A DNA stretch of 64,000 bases from JBBRBB01 sp038206235 (GCA_038206235.1 JBBRBB010000005.1:1-64000); one strand, 5' to 3'. Shown: positions 16,120-26,157, counted from the stretch's first letter. Made by a program: numbers and translations. The notes: generated by a model not told the origin, from the sequence alone.

Positions 16120-17439
16120 CTATTCCTTCACAAACTGAATGCTTTGCCTGCTGTTTCCATTTATAAACACAGCAATATAATTTCCTTTCGCAAGCTTTGA
16201 AACATCAACACTGCTCTGTACTGCATTGCTTTGTACTTTATACGTTGCAACATTTCTTCCATTCATGGTTACAATCTGGAGCACTCCATCATTGCCTGCA
16301 AGCGGATGAGATAGTACAAGATTATTAAATACCGGATTTGTATTGAGCCATAATTTCATCAATGCTTTTTCATCGGCTCTTAAAATTGAACTGTAAAGAA
16401 AGCTTCCATCTTTATCGAGCATCTTCAACCTGTAATAAGCTGTGCCTTTCAATGTTTTTGTATCATCAAACAAATATGTATTTTCATTCAAAGTATTTTT
16501 TGCTGGAACAGAACCTATCTGTAAGAAACTATGCGCATCAGTACTTCTTTCAATACCATATTCTTTCATGTTCATTTCATTCGCGGTTGTCCATACCAAA
16601 CTTATATTTCCATTTTGATTTATAAGATTAAATGATTCTAAGGTAACAGGCAAAGTAGCATCAAGCCAATCGGTGGAAACTTTTATTGCATCAATTTCTG
16701 CAGTTGGAGAGCTCGTGCTGGCTTGCCTTAGAGCAAACTTCCCAACATCTGCTAATTCAGAACCTGCAGATAAAATTGACGACGCTAATGGTGCAGGCTC
16801 TGTTGCAAAAAGTGGTGTATTAATCCAAAGCTTTGCTACATCATTATTTGCGCCTGAAACAAATTCATAAGCAAAAGTTACAAGCGTTGTGGTGCCCGCA
16901 GCATAATCAACCGCTACCCACGCTGCAGGTGTGCTCGTTACAGATATTGCTGCAATGCCAAGGTTAAATGTATTGGCTGCAGTGCCTTTGCGTATAAGCA
17001 CACGGGCGCCATACGATGAAGTTGAAGTGCTTGGCAAAAAAGCTGCGAAATATTCGCCGGTTGAAGAAGTATCACGTGCAAGATTACCCGTAGAATCTAC
17101 ATTTAATAAAAAGCTGCAATAAACTGTGTTTGCATTTTGCAGAGTAAATGCTGTAGAAGCATCTTCTGCACTTGAAGGAGAAGTGATGATATGTAAATGC
17201 CTGCTGTCGGCGGCAGGATTGGTTAGGTAATCAGCATAGGTATAATCTGCTTCCGTTACCTCAAGATAATTACCGGTTCCCGAAAAACTTACCCAGTTTC
17301 CTCCGCTTACATTGGCGCCTCCATTCGCATCAGTTAACTGTCCTGCAGCATAATTAAAATCTTCGGTTAACAAGCGTTGAGCAGAAAGTGCTGTGCTAAA
17401 AAAAACGCTAAGCGTAATGAGTGTGTAAATCTTTTTCAT
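16120..17439 (-). CDS. Secreted T9SS-sorted protein, beta-rich
   Basis: The ATG at 17439 gives a clean signal peptide (MKKIYTLITLSVFFSTALSAQ); the open frame extends further upstream. The ~230 residues after it are Ser/Thr/Ala-rich and look like a lectin-like jelly-roll of unknown ligand. A fibronectin-like stretch (LESFNLINQNGNISLVWTTANE) follows, and the C-terminus (KLWLNTNPVFNNLVL to FINGNSRQSIQFVKE) is a sorting domain. It is divergent from the TonB-dependent receptor at 17551. The function is unknown. Confidence 0.75.
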   Translation of the reverse strand: MKKIYTLITLSVFFSTALSAQRLLTEDFNYAAGQLTDANGGANVSGGNWVSFSGTGNYLEVTEADYTYADYLTNPAADSRHLHIITSPSSAEDASTAFTLQNANTVYCSFLLNVDSTGNLARDTSSTGEYFAAFLPSTSTSSYGARVLIRKGTAANTFNLGIAAISVTSTPAAWVAVDYAAGTTTLVTFAYEFVSGANNDVAKLWINTPLFATEPAPLASSILSAGSELADVGKFALRQASTSSPTAEIDAIKVSTDWLDATLPVTLESFNLINQNGNISLVWTTANEMNMKEYGIERSTDAHSFLQIGSVPAKNTLNENTYLFDDTKTLKGTAYYRLKMLDKDGSFLYSSILRADEKALMKLWLNTNPVFNNLVLSHPLAGNDGVLQIVTMNGRNVATYKVQSNAVQSSVDVSKLAKGNYIAVFINGNSRQSIQFVKE

Positions 17440-17550
17440 AGATAAATTGTTTACTGCAAAGTAATGATTAATATATATTCCGCGCTTAAACAACAATTAA
17501 TTTATTAACAACGTTCATTTTCTCTTATCTTCAAACTTATAATTGCTTTT

Positions 17551-20064
17551 ATGTATTTACATTCTTTTCGATACTTTTTATTAATTGTTTGCTGCTGCGG
17601 AGCGCTGCAATTATGTGCGCAAAAAAAATATGCCACTCTATCGGGTCATGTTTTAAATGAAAATGATAAACCACTTGCACACACAACGGTACAAATTCTT
17701 AACCAAAGCAGCAACACTATTACAAACGATTCAGGATATTTTCAAATCAGGGTTGCGGCTGACCAACCTGTTGCACTCGTTTTCAGTTTTACAGGTTATG
17801 CAAATGTTCAAAAGAATTTTTATTTGCATGATGATGAAAAGGAAACGATTACAGTGAAGATGCAACCGGCAGGCAATATTCTTAAAGAAGTAGTTGTGCA
17901 GGATGAAAAAGAGCGGCAAGAGGCAGGTCTTATAAATATTGATGCGTCGCAGTCATTATTAAATCCTTCACCTATTGGCGGTATTGAAAGCCTGATAAAA
18001 GTTTTTGTGGGAAGTAATAATGAGCTTACTTCTCAATATTCTGTTCGCGGCGGCAGCTACGATGAAAACTTAATTTATGTAAACGATTTTGAAATATATC
18101 GCCCCTATCTTGTTCGCAGTGGGCAACAGGAAGGATTGAGCTTTATAAATCCCGAATTAGTTAGTAATGTGAAATTTTATAATGGAGGCTTCCAGGCAAA
18201 GTATGGAGATAAGCTAAGTTCAGTGCTTGATGTTGATTACCGCAACCCCGCGCAGTTCGCAGGTTCTGCATATATTGGCTTATTAGAGCAGGGACTGCAT
18301 TTAGAAGGAACTGCTTATAAAAATAAAGTAACTTATCTTTTTGGGGTTCGCAACCGCAGCAATAAAACTTTATTAAGCAGCCAGAGTACAAAAGGAAATT
18401 ATATTCCCTCATCAGCAGACCTGCAGGGATTAATTACCTGGCAGGCTTCAGATAAATTACGCTTCGAGGCCTTTACAAATCTTTCTTATACAAAATTTAC
18501 ATTGCTCCCTGAAGAAGCACAGTTAACATCAGCCGTATTCTCCCCGCTTTTTTCTTCAACCATTGGATTGGATATTTTTTTTGACGGACAAGAGAAAGAT
18601 CGCTACAGCACAAGCTTTATTGGATTAACCGCTATTCATCAGCCCACAAAAAAATTGCAGTTGAAATGGATGCTTAGTTATTATAATGATGAGGAAGAAG
18701 AAAACATTGACATAACAGGCGCTTATCTTTTTGGTGAACGGAGTTTTGACAAGAGCAGCTCTGATTATGGATTAATTACAAATCCGCTGGGTGCAGGTAT
18801 TAATCAAAACTATGCCCGCAATAAATTGAATATAGATGTCTGGAGTGCATCGCATAAAGGAACTTATAATTTGGGAAAAAATTTTTTGCAATGGGGCAAT
18901 GCGGTTGATGTGCAAAAAATAAACGACCATTTGCATGAATGGGAATACCACGATTCTGCAGGCTATTCGCTTCCCTATAATCCATCGCAACTATCGCTAT
19001 ATTATTACAGTAATGGTGATACCGATATTTCTATTACAAGATTCAGCGGTTATGTGCAGGATAATATTCAATTCAGAGACTCGTCAGATTTTACTTTGCA
19101 GGCCGGCATTCGCTATAATTATAATACACTCAATAAAGAATTTTTAGTATCTCCAAGAATTGGTTTTTCATTTAAGCCAAAGAATTGGCAGAAGGATATT
19201 ATTTTTCGCGGAGCAGCAGGCATTTATAATCAGCCGCCATTTTTCAGAGAAATGCAGCGATATGATGGTTCATTAAACACCAATTTAAAAGCGCAGAAAA
19301 GCTGGCAGGTAAGCGCAGGCTTTGATTATAATTTAAAATTGTTTGATAGACCTGCAAGGCTTGCCACGGAAGCCTATTATAAATTCATGACTGACGTAGT
19401 GCCTTACGATATTGACAATGTACGCCTGCGCTATTTTGGTGAGAACATAGCTAAAGCTTACGCTGCCGGTTTTGAAACAAGGCTTTTTGGTGAGCTGGTA
19501 AAAGATGCCGAAAGCTGGATTAGTCTTGGCATTATGCGCACAAAAGAAAATTTAGATAACGATTATTCTACCAAATATTATAATGCAGCAGGAGAAATAA
19601 TTACTGCAAAAACGGAAGACCAGATTCCCGCAGACAGCACAAAAACTTCAATTGGATGGTTGCGGAGACCAACCGACAGGCTGATAACATTCGGAATGTT
19701 TTTTCAGGATTACTTAAGCACCAATAAAAATTTCAGAGTATATTTTAATATGTTGTATGGCAGCAATCTTCCTTATAATATTCCGGGCAGCATTCAGTAC
19801 CGCAATGCATTGGAGATTGACCCGTATATACGTGTTGATATTGGTTTTAGCACATTGCTGCTTACCGAACAGTCTGCACGCCGCAACCATTCTCCGTTTC
19901 GGGGGTTTGAAAACATCTGGCTAAACCTTGAAATATTTAATGTGATTGACCGGGCAAATACTATCAGCTATCAATTGGTAAAAGATTTTGATAATAATAC
20001 CTACACTATTCCCAACCGATTAACGCCAAGGCTGGTAAATTTTAAAATCATTGCGAGGTGGTAA
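17551..20064 (+). CDS. TonB-dependent receptor with N-terminal carboxypeptidase-regulatory-like domain
   Basis: The 837-residue product has a signal peptide (to LQLCAQ, about 24) and a CarboxypepD_reg-like domain (about 29-105, ATLSGHVLNENDKPLAHTTV). A plug domain follows (GGIESLIKVFVGSNNELTSQYSVRGGSYDENLIYVNDFEIY, about 140-230), then a 22-strand-type barrel ending in NFKIIARW. It imports an unknown substrate across the outer membrane with TonB energy. It lacks the SusC-type signatures and has no SusD partner. A siderophore, vitamin or peptide are possible substrates. Confidence 0.88.
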   Translation: MYLHSFRYFLLIVCCCGALQLCAQKKYATLSGHVLNENDKPLAHTTVQILNQSSNTITNDSGYFQIRVAADQPVALVFSFTGYANVQKNFYLHDDEKETITVKMQPAGNILKEVVVQDEKERQEAGLINIDASQSLLNPSPIGGIESLIKVFVGSNNELTSQYSVRGGSYDENLIYVNDFEIYRPYLVRSGQQEGLSFINPELVSNVKFYNGGFQAKYGDKLSSVLDVDYRNPAQFAGSAYIGLLEQGLHLEGTAYKNKVTYLFGVRNRSNKTLLSSQSTKGNYIPSSADLQGLITWQASDKLRFEAFTNLSYTKFTLLPEEAQLTSAVFSPLFSSTIGLDIFFDGQEKDRYSTSFIGLTAIHQPTKKLQLKWMLSYYNDEEEENIDITGAYLFGERSFDKSSSDYGLITNPLGAGINQNYARNKLNIDVWSASHKGTYNLGKNFLQWGNAVDVQKINDHLHEWEYHDSAGYSLPYNPSQLSLYYYSNGDTDISITRFSGYVQDNIQFRDSSDFTLQAGIRYNYNTLNKEFLVSPRIGFSFKPKNWQKDIIFRGAAGIYNQPPFFREMQRYDGSLNTNLKAQKSWQVSAGFDYNLKLFDRPARLATEAYYKFMTDVVPYDIDNVRLRYFGENIAKAYAAGFETRLFGELVKDAESWISLGIMRTKENLDNDYSTKYYNAAGEIITAKTEDQIPADSTKTSIGWLRRPTDRLITFGMFFQDYLSTNKNFRVYFNMLYGSNLPYNIPGSIQYRNALEIDPYIRVDIGFSTLLLTEQSARRNHSPFRGFENIWLNLEIFNVIDRANTISYQLVKDFDNNTYTIPNRLTPRLVNFKIIARW

Positions 20065-20110
20065 TTTATAAAATTGATTTTGAAAATTGGTTCACCAAAA
20101 TAATCAGCCT

Positions 20111-20695
20111 TTATACTGTTGCTTCTTTTTTCTTTTTGCCGGTTTTAGGAGTAAGCATTAAGAACATTCGCTTTCCTTCCAGCTTTGGCAAGCTTTCCGG
20201 CTGACTTACTTCTACCAGGCGTTCAGCGAACTTGAGCAAAACAAGCTCTCCTCTCTCTTTAAACATAATTGCTCTGCCTTTGAATTGTACATAAGCTTTC
20301 ACTTTATTTCCATCTTGCAAAAATTTTTCTGCATGTTTTGCTTTAAAGTCAAAGTCGTGGTCATCTGTGCCGGGAGTAAAGCGAATTTCTTTTACTTCGC
20401 TTTGCTTGGCATTTGCCTTCATTTCTTTTTCTTTACGCTTTTTCTCGTAAAGAAATTTTTTGTAATCAATTATTTTGCAAACCGGTGGGTCAGCATTTGG
20501 AGAAATTTCTACTAAATCCAGCTCCTGTTGCTGTGCAATTTTTCTTGCTTCTTCTACGGGATAAACTCCCACGGTAACATTGTCGCCTACTAAGCGAACC
20601 TGGGGTACTTTTATTCTTTCATTTATACGATGCTCAGGCTCGGGTTGCCTGTAACGTGGATTGAATCTTCCACCACCTCTGTAAGGTAATGCCAT
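20111..20695 (-). CDS. infC: Translation initiation factor IF-3
   Basis: The 194-residue protein binds the 30S subunit and controls start-codon choice. The N-terminal domain (RINERIKVPQVRLVGDN, VYPVEEARKIAQQQELDLVEISPNADPPVCKI) and the C-terminal domain (VKEIRFTPGTDDHDFDFKAKHAEKFLQDGNKVKAYVQFKGR) are complete. A Gly/Arg-rich leader of about 20 residues precedes them. Translation starts at ATG, not at the rare AUU used for autoregulation in enterobacteria. In many bacteria infC follows thrS; here about 1 kb of duplicated debris separates them. Confidence 0.96.
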   Translation of the reverse strand: MALPYRGGGRFNPRYRQPEPEHRINERIKVPQVRLVGDNVTVGVYPVEEARKIAQQQELDLVEISPNADPPVCKIIDYKKFLYEKKRKEKEMKANAKQSEVKEIRFTPGTDDHDFDFKAKHAEKFLQDGNKVKAYVQFKGRAIMFKERGELVLLKFAERLVEVSQPESLPKLEGKRMFLMLTPKTGKKKKEATV

Positions 20696-20812
20696 TAAGT
20701 GTTTTTTAGTGAATAATTGGTTTTATGTTTTAATTATGATACGAATTTTTTTATATTATCGCCTCTTACGCTTGCCCGCAAGTACTTTATCTTTTGCATT
20801 TATGGCAACGAT

Positions 20813-21130
20813 TTATAATTTCAAAAAAGCTAACAACAATCCAACAACCGCTAATCCTGTAGAAACTGTCCAGATAATAATCTTATTAATTTCTGCTCTT
20901 ATTTCACTTTTACTCTCAGCCATTGCTGCTTTCATTTCCTGCCGCAACAATTCAATCTGATATTTTATTTCCTGAATATCAGAACGAAGAGAAAAATTTT
21001 CTTTTTGTTGGTCAAATTTATCCTCTACTATTTTTTCAACTTCTTCAACAAATACTTTTGCCTTAGCATCATCAATATGCATATTCTCTTTGAAAAAATC
21101 GAATAATCGTATGTATTGAGTACCCGTCAT
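20813..21130 (-). CDS. Coiled-coil protein with C-terminal membrane anchor
   Basis: The 105-residue protein is mostly coiled coil (about 28-82, EVEKIVEDKFDQQKENFSLRSDIQEIKYQIELLRQEMKAAMAESKSEIRAEI) and ends in one membrane helix (about 86-104, IIIWTVSTGLAVVGLLLAFLKL). The layout is like DUF1640/CCDC90-type proteins. A frameshifted paralogue lies at 21560-21714 with a copy of the thrS tail between, showing that the gene belongs to a tandem duplication. The function is unknown. Confidence 0.65.
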   Translation of the reverse strand: MTGTQYIRLFDFFKENMHIDDAKAKVFVEEVEKIVEDKFDQQKENFSLRSDIQEIKYQIELLRQEMKAAMAESKSEIRAEINKIIIWTVSTGLAVVGLLLAFLKL

Positions 21131-21145
21131 ACCTTAAAAATAATA

Positions 21146-21272
21146 TTATTCTCCTGATTTACGATTTGCAATTTCATCTTTAATCATCTCAATAAATTCT
21201 TCCACTCTTTAATGCCCATATCTCTTTGCCTTGTCTTCTTAGTGATATTTTATTTTCATTCATTTCTCTCCC
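21146..21272 (-). pseudogene. Decayed copy of the thrS 3' end
   Basis: This stretch aligns base for base with 21734-21862, the last ~40 codons of thrS including the stop codon, with scattered substitutions, an internal stop and at least one deletion. Shared blocks include GATTTACGATTTGCAATTTC and TTTTATTTTCATTCATTTCT. It has no start and cannot be functional. Confidence 0.8.
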
Positions 21273-21381
21273 GTTTTTCGCAGCTTGATGTCTCATAAAA
21301 ATTAAGGTTCTGGGAATTGTCTAAACAGCTAAAATGGGAATACATTTTCGTTTATACAATTCTAATGTGCTTAAATATTCA

Positions 21382-21558
21382 TTAGGTGTCTAGGTGTGAA
21401 AGACGAGACGATGGTTCTACTATCAATACCTCTTTTATTTCTTTCATCATTTCTTTACATTCCTGTTCTGTTATTCCTTTCTTCAGACACATCTTCCATA
21501 AGAAATTATATATATCCTGATAAATTTCATTCCACATTTGTTCAGTAATAGGTTGCAT
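21382..21558 (-). CDS. Small hypothetical protein, 58 aa
   Basis: An ATG at 21558 opens a 58-codon frame (MQPITEQMWNEIYQDIYNF...) that ends at 21382. It is rich in Glu/Lys, Met and Cys (WKMCLKKGITEQECKEMMKE) and looks helical, with no signal peptide. It begins where the paralogous coiled-coil pseudogene loses similarity, so it may be a genuine small gene or a chance frame in debris. Confidence 0.35.
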   Translation of the reverse strand: MQPITEQMWNEIYQDIYNFLWKMCLKKGITEQECKEMMKEIKEVLIVEPSSRLSHLDT

Positions 21559-21559
21559 A

Positions 21560-21714
21560 TTGATTCAATGTCAGTCTTACTTGAGAATTCTTTTGACCTT
21601 ATTTCAATTGCCTCAGTTACCATATTTTCAATTTCCTGCACATCAGTCTTGGCATCTCCTTTCTTTGAGGTTTCGAGAAAAGATTTCATATAATCGTATT
21701 GAATGTGCCACAGT
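21560..21714 (-). pseudogene. Frameshifted paralogue of the coiled-coil gene
   Basis: The frame from ATG 21714 (MTVAHSIRLYE) matches the start of the gene at 20813-21130 (MTGTQYIRLFD). After a frameshift, the segment FLETSKKGDAKTDVQEIENM through SSKTDIESI matches its coiled-coil start. The C-terminal half with the membrane anchor is missing. It is the second half of the duplication unit with the thrS-tail fragment. Confidence 0.7.
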
Positions 21715-21733
21715 CATACCGTAAAAATAAATA

Positions 21734-23671
21734 TTATTCTGCTGATTTACGATTTGCAATTTCGTCTTTAATCATCGCAATGAATTCTTCTGCATCGTGA
21801 GCGCCCATATCTCCTTTGCCTTGTCTTCTTACCGATATTTTATTTTCATTCATTTCTTTTTCTCCTACAACAATCATATAAGGAACTTTGCTCAGTTCTG
21901 TATCACGGATTTTCTTTCCAATCTTTTCGTTGCGGTCATCAATCTCAACCCTTACGCCTGCTTTTTTTAATTTGCTTTTAATTTCATTAGTGTAAGATTG
22001 AAATTTATCGCTGATGGGTAAAATCTTAACCTGCATAGGTGCTAACCATACGGGGAATTTACCTGCATAATGTTCCAGCAAAAAACCAATAAATCTTTCA
22101 TGGGTTCCGAGGGGCGCTCTGTGAATAATTAATGGTGTTTCAAAAGTGTTATTTCTATTTGTGTATTGTAAGTTAAAACTACGGCCTTGAGCAAAATCTA
22201 CCTGGTTTGTTGCGAGAGTAAACTCCCTACCTATAATGCTCCAGATTTGAACATCAATTTTTGGCCCGTAAAAAGAGCCTTCATCAACAACTTCAACAAA
22301 AGGAATATTTGCTTCTGTCATTACCTGCCTCACCATTGCTTCTGTTTCTAACCACAGTTCCGGCTCATTAATATATTTTTGCCCAAGCTTTTCGGGTGAG
22401 TGAAGCGATAAACGCATTACATATTTATCAATCCCGAATATTTTAAAATATTTCAGGTACATATCATTTACCGCACGAAACTCTTCTGCAAACTGTTCTT
22501 TCATGCAATAAATATGTGCATCGTTCATGTGCAGGCAGCGTACTCTCATCAAACCAAATAATTCTCCGCTTTGTTCATAGCGATAGCAAGTTCCATATTC
22601 AGCTAAGCGCAACGGTAAATCTTTATAGCTCTTTGGCTCTGCTGCAAATATTTTGTGATGATGCGGACAATTCATCGGCTTGAGATAGTATTTGGTTTCA
22701 TCCACTATCATGGGAGGAAACATACTCTCTTCATAATAGGGCAAATGTCCGCTCTTTATGTACATGCTTTCTTTAGCAATATGCGGAGTAACTACTCTTT
22801 TATACCCTGCAGCTTCTTCTGTTTCTTTTGCCAGCTTTTCCAACTCTTCGATAATGATAGTGCCATTGGGCATCCACAAAGGAAGCCCGGAGCCTACATC
22901 ATCATCCATAGTAAAAATGCCCAATTCTTTCCCCAATTTGCGATGGTCTCTTTTCTTTGCTTCCTCAAGCATTTGAAGATATTCATCCAATACTTTTTGA
23001 TTGGGAAAACTAATCCCGTAAATACGGGTAAGCATTTTATTTTTTTCATCGCCCTTCCAATATGCCCCTGCAATATTCGTTAGCTTGATTGCTTTTATAA
23101 AACCTGTATTTGGTATATGAGGTCCTCTGCATAAATCAGTAAAATTTCCCTGCGTATAAAAAGTTATTTCACCATCTTTTAACCCCTCTAAAAGATCAAG
23201 CTTATATTCATCGCCTTTTTCTGAAAAATATTTTACCGCATCGTCTTTTGATATTTCTTTTCTTATGTATTGATTGCTTTGCTTTGCCAGCTCATTCATT
23301 TTTGTTTCCATGTTTCTCAAATCTTCTTCGCTAATCTGGCGGTCACCTAAATCCATATCATAATAAAAACCTTTTTCAATGGGAGGACCAACCCAAAATT
23401 TTACACCCGGATACATGTTTTCAACAGCTTCAGCAAGTAAGTGTGCAGAGGAGTGCCAGAAGGTTGACTTTCCTTCAGCATCGTCCCACACATATAATTT
23501 TATGGAAGAATCTTTGCAAATAGGGCGAGTGGCATCCCACACTTCGCCATTTATGTTTGCAGCTAAAACTTTTTTTGAAAAACCTTCGCTTATTGATTTT
23601 GCTATTTGTAATGCAGTAACCCCGCTTTCATATTCTTTTACGGCGCCATCAGGAAATGTAATGTTTATCAT
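21734..23671 (-). CDS. thrS: Threonine-tRNA ligase
   Basis: The 645-residue class II synthetase charges tRNA-Thr. It contains a TGS domain (1-62), the SAD editing domain with HSSAHLLAEAVE and the CRGPH motif (about 70-225), and the catalytic core with MNCPHHHKIF, whose Cys and His belong to the zinc site. Motif 2 (YGTCYRYEQSGELFGLMRVR) and motif 3 (PLGTHERFIGFLLEH) are present, followed by the anticodon-binding domain (VKILPIS... to C-terminus). All motifs are intact. The 3' end of this gene was duplicated downstream. Confidence 0.97.
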   Translation of the reverse strand: MINITFPDGAVKEYESGVTALQIAKSISEGFSKKVLAANINGEVWDATRPICKDSSIKLYVWDDAEGKSTFWHSSAHLLAEAVENMYPGVKFWVGPPIEKGFYYDMDLGDRQISEEDLRNMETKMNELAKQSNQYIRKEISKDDAVKYFSEKGDEYKLDLLEGLKDGEITFYTQGNFTDLCRGPHIPNTGFIKAIKLTNIAGAYWKGDEKNKMLTRIYGISFPNQKVLDEYLQMLEEAKKRDHRKLGKELGIFTMDDDVGSGLPLWMPNGTIIIEELEKLAKETEEAAGYKRVVTPHIAKESMYIKSGHLPYYEESMFPPMIVDETKYYLKPMNCPHHHKIFAAEPKSYKDLPLRLAEYGTCYRYEQSGELFGLMRVRCLHMNDAHIYCMKEQFAEEFRAVNDMYLKYFKIFGIDKYVMRLSLHSPEKLGQKYINEPELWLETEAMVRQVMTEANIPFVEVVDEGSFYGPKIDVQIWSIIGREFTLATNQVDFAQGRSFNLQYTNRNNTFETPLIIHRAPLGTHERFIGFLLEHYAGKFPVWLAPMQVKILPISDKFQSYTNEIKSKLKKAGVRVEIDDRNEKIGKKIRDTELSKVPYMIVVGEKEMNENKISVRRQGKGDMGAHDAEEFIAMIKDEIANRKSAE

Positions 23672-23754
23672 AAGGGAGATTCGTCTATAATTTATTGGCT
23701 TGCGAAATTAGCAAATGATTGTGAGAGTTTATTTGGGTTAAAAAGAGATAAAAA

Positions 23755-23779
23755 AAAAGGCCTTTACATCAGGCCTTTT
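23755..23779 (-). terminator. Rho-independent terminator
   Basis: Perfect stem AAAAGGCCT/AGGCCTTTT with a 7-base loop and T-run on the minus strand. It is placed after the YtxH-like gene and insulates thrS from it. Confidence 0.8.
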
Positions 23780-23834
23780 GAAAAACATACTATGTTTAAT
23801 TGCTTATGCAATTTAGGAGCATTTATTCTTAGCA

Positions 23835-24083
23835 TTAACTGTAGGCATTCTGCCTCGCATTGTCAGCCCAGTTTTCCATTCCTTCTTTTGCTTTGTCTGC
23901 TGCATCTTCAAATTCATCTTGTGCCTTGCCTGCAAAACGACGTACTTTTCGTGTTATTTTACCAGTAGTGTCTGCAATATTTTGGCGGGTTTCTGCTCCT
24001 GTAGCGGGTGCCAGTAAAAAGCCAACAACCACACCTGCTGCCAAGCCGGCTAAAGCTCCAATTACAAAGTTTTGTGTACTCAT
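23835..24083 (-). CDS. YtxH-domain small membrane-anchored protein
   Basis: The 82-residue protein has one N-terminal glycine-rich membrane helix (FVIGALAGLAAGVVVGFLLAPATGAETR), the YtxH signature, then a charged amphipathic helix. Members are linked to general stress responses in many bacteria. It lies between dnaK and thrS as a single gene with its own terminator. Confidence 0.85.
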   Translation of the reverse strand: MSTQNFVIGALAGLAAGVVVGFLLAPATGAETRQNIADTTGKITRKVRRFAGKAQDEFEDAADKAKEGMENWADNARQNAYS

Positions 24084-24243
24084 AAATTTTGTGTTTTTAG
24101 AATTTTAAGTAATATTTTCTTTAGCCAATAATCTTGCCAAAAATTTTTAATAATAAAAGATTAGAATGCAATTCTTGAAAAGAATTGAACAACAAAATAA
24201 AAGCCGTTACAAAAAATAAAAGGGGTTATAAAATGAGTTTATT

Positions 24244-26157
24244 TTATTTTACTTCTTCGAACTCTGCATCAGTAACTGTTTCGCTGCCACCCTGGTGTTG
24301 CTCTGTGTTAGTCTGAGCATTTTCATCTGCATCCCGTTGCTGAGCAGATGATGATTGCTGTGCTTTGTAAATTTCTTCGCTAGCTGCAGTCCATGCCGTA
24401 TTTATTTCGGCCATTGCAGCATCTATAGCAGCTGTATCCTGCGATTTATGAGCCTCTTTCAATTTATTCAAAGCAGCTTCAAGAGGTGTTTTTTTATCGG
24501 CAGGCACTTTATCTCCAAATTCTTTTAATTGCTTTTCTGTTTGAAATATCATGCTGTCTGCGTGGTTAATTTTTTCCACCTTTTCGCGGGCAATTTTATC
24601 TGTGGCTTCGTTGGCTTTTGCTTCAGTTTTCATTTTTTCAATTTCTTCCTTGCTTAAACCACTGCCTGCTTCAATGCGGATTTTTTGCTCTTTCCCTGTG
24701 CCTTTATCTTTTGCATTCACATGCATAATACCATTGGCATCAATATCAAAAGTTACTTCAATCTGGGGCATACCGCGGGGGGCAGGAGGAATTCCATCAA
24801 GATTAAAAATCCCTAAACTTTTATTCTGGCTTGCCATTGGTCTTTCACCCTGCAGCACATGAATTTGCACGCCCGGCTGGTTGTCGCTGGCAGTAGAGTA
24901 TATTTCTGTTTTCTTTGTAGGAATAGTTGTATTAGCAACTATCATCGTAGTCATTACACCTCCGAGTGTTTCTATACCCAGGCTTAGCGGAGTAACATCC
25001 AGCAACAGAACATCTTTTATTTCACCCGTTAATACTGCACCCTGTATAGCTGCGCCTACCGCAACTACTTCATCAGGATTTACTCCTTTACTTGGTTTCT
25101 TGCCAAAAAAATTTTCAACTATTTCCTGCACTTTAGGAATACGGGTACTGCCGCCTACTAATATTACTTCATCAATTTGTGAAGTGTTGTAACCGGCATC
25201 TTTTAAAGCTGCTTCACAGGGTTTTAAACATCTTGCAAAAAGGCTGTCAGCTAACTGCTCAAACTTTGCACGGGTTAATTTTTTTACCAGGTGCTTTGGC
25301 ACACCATCAATTGCAGTTATGTAGGGAAGATTGATTTCTGTTTCTGAAGAAGATGATATTTCAATCTTGGCTTTTTCTGCTGCTTCTTTTAACCGCTGCA
25401 GAGCCATGGGGTCTTTGCGCAAGTCAACATTTTCATCTTTCTTAAATTCATCTGCAAGCCAGTCCATCACCACTTTATCAAAATCATCACCGCCGAGATG
25501 TGTATCGCCATTGGTTGATTTTACTTCAAAAACTCCTTCGCCTAAATCGAGTATAGAAATATCAAATGTACCGCCACCCAAATCAAATACCGCAATCTTC
25601 ATATCCTTATGCTTCTTATCAAGACCATAAGCTAAAGCCGCAGCGGTAGGTTCGTTTACAATACGCCGGACATTTAAACCCGCAATTTCACCGGCTTCTT
25701 TTGTGGCCTGTCTTTGTGCATCGTTGAAATAAGCAGGCACTGTAATAACGGCTTCCTTTATTTCCTGCCCCAGATAATCTTCGGCAGTCTTCTTCATCTT
25801 CTGAAGAATCATTGCGGAGATTTCCTGCGGCGTATATAATCGTCCATCTATATCAACACGCACTGTATTATTATCCCCTTTTACTATATTATAGCTCCAG
25901 TGACTAATTTCTTCGGTAACCTCATCGTATCTGCGCCCCATAAAACGCTTAATGCTCATAATGGTATGCTTGTGGTTGGTAATAGCCTGGCGTTTCGCGG
26001 GGTCGCCAACTTTACGTTCACCATTTTTAAGAAATGCAACCACAGAAGGTGTTGTACGGTGACCTTCATCATTTGCAATTACATTTGGTTCGGCACCCTC
26101 CATCACAGCAACACAACTGTTAGTTGTTCCTAAATCAATACCTATAATCTTTGCCAT
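24244..26157 (-). CDS. dnaK: Chaperone DnaK (Hsp70)
   Basis: The 637-residue Hsp70 folds and disaggregates proteins through an ATP cycle with DnaJ and GrpE. The nucleotide-binding domain has GIDLGTTNSCVAVMEG (6-21), IAVFDLGGGTFDISIL and VGGSTRIPKVQ. The substrate domain starts near LLLDVTPLSLGIETLGG, and the tail carries the QQRDADENAQ stretch and ends DAEFEEVK. All parts are normal. dnaJ and grpE are not adjacent. I see no CIRCE element or clear promoter in the ~100 bases upstream. Confidence 0.97.
   Translation of the reverse strand: MAKIIGIDLGTTNSCVAVMEGAEPNVIANDEGHRTTPSVVAFLKNGERKVGDPAKRQAITNHKHTIMSIKRFMGRRYDEVTEEISHWSYNIVKGDNNTVRVDIDGRLYTPQEISAMILQKMKKTAEDYLGQEIKEAVITVPAYFNDAQRQATKEAGEIAGLNVRRIVNEPTAAALAYGLDKKHKDMKIAVFDLGGGTFDISILDLGEGVFEVKSTNGDTHLGGDDFDKVVMDWLADEFKKDENVDLRKDPMALQRLKEAAEKAKIEISSSSETEINLPYITAIDGVPKHLVKKLTRAKFEQLADSLFARCLKPCEAALKDAGYNTSQIDEVILVGGSTRIPKVQEIVENFFGKKPSKGVNPDEVVAVGAAIQGAVLTGEIKDVLLLDVTPLSLGIETLGGVMTTMIVANTTIPTKKTEIYSTASDNQPGVQIHVLQGERPMASQNKSLGIFNLDGIPPAPRGMPQIEVTFDIDANGIMHVNAKDKGTGKEQKIRIEAGSGLSKEEIEKMKTEAKANEATDKIAREKVEKINHADSMIFQTEKQLKEFGDKVPADKKTPLEAALNKLKEAHKSQDTAAIDAAMAEINTAWTAASEEIYKAQQSSSAQQRDADENAQTNTEQHQGGSETVTDAEFEEVK

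Noticed and set aside
17551..20064. Assignment as a SusC glycan porin
   Set aside because: It is ~200 residues shorter than SusC proteins, lacks their plug signatures and has no SusD partner.
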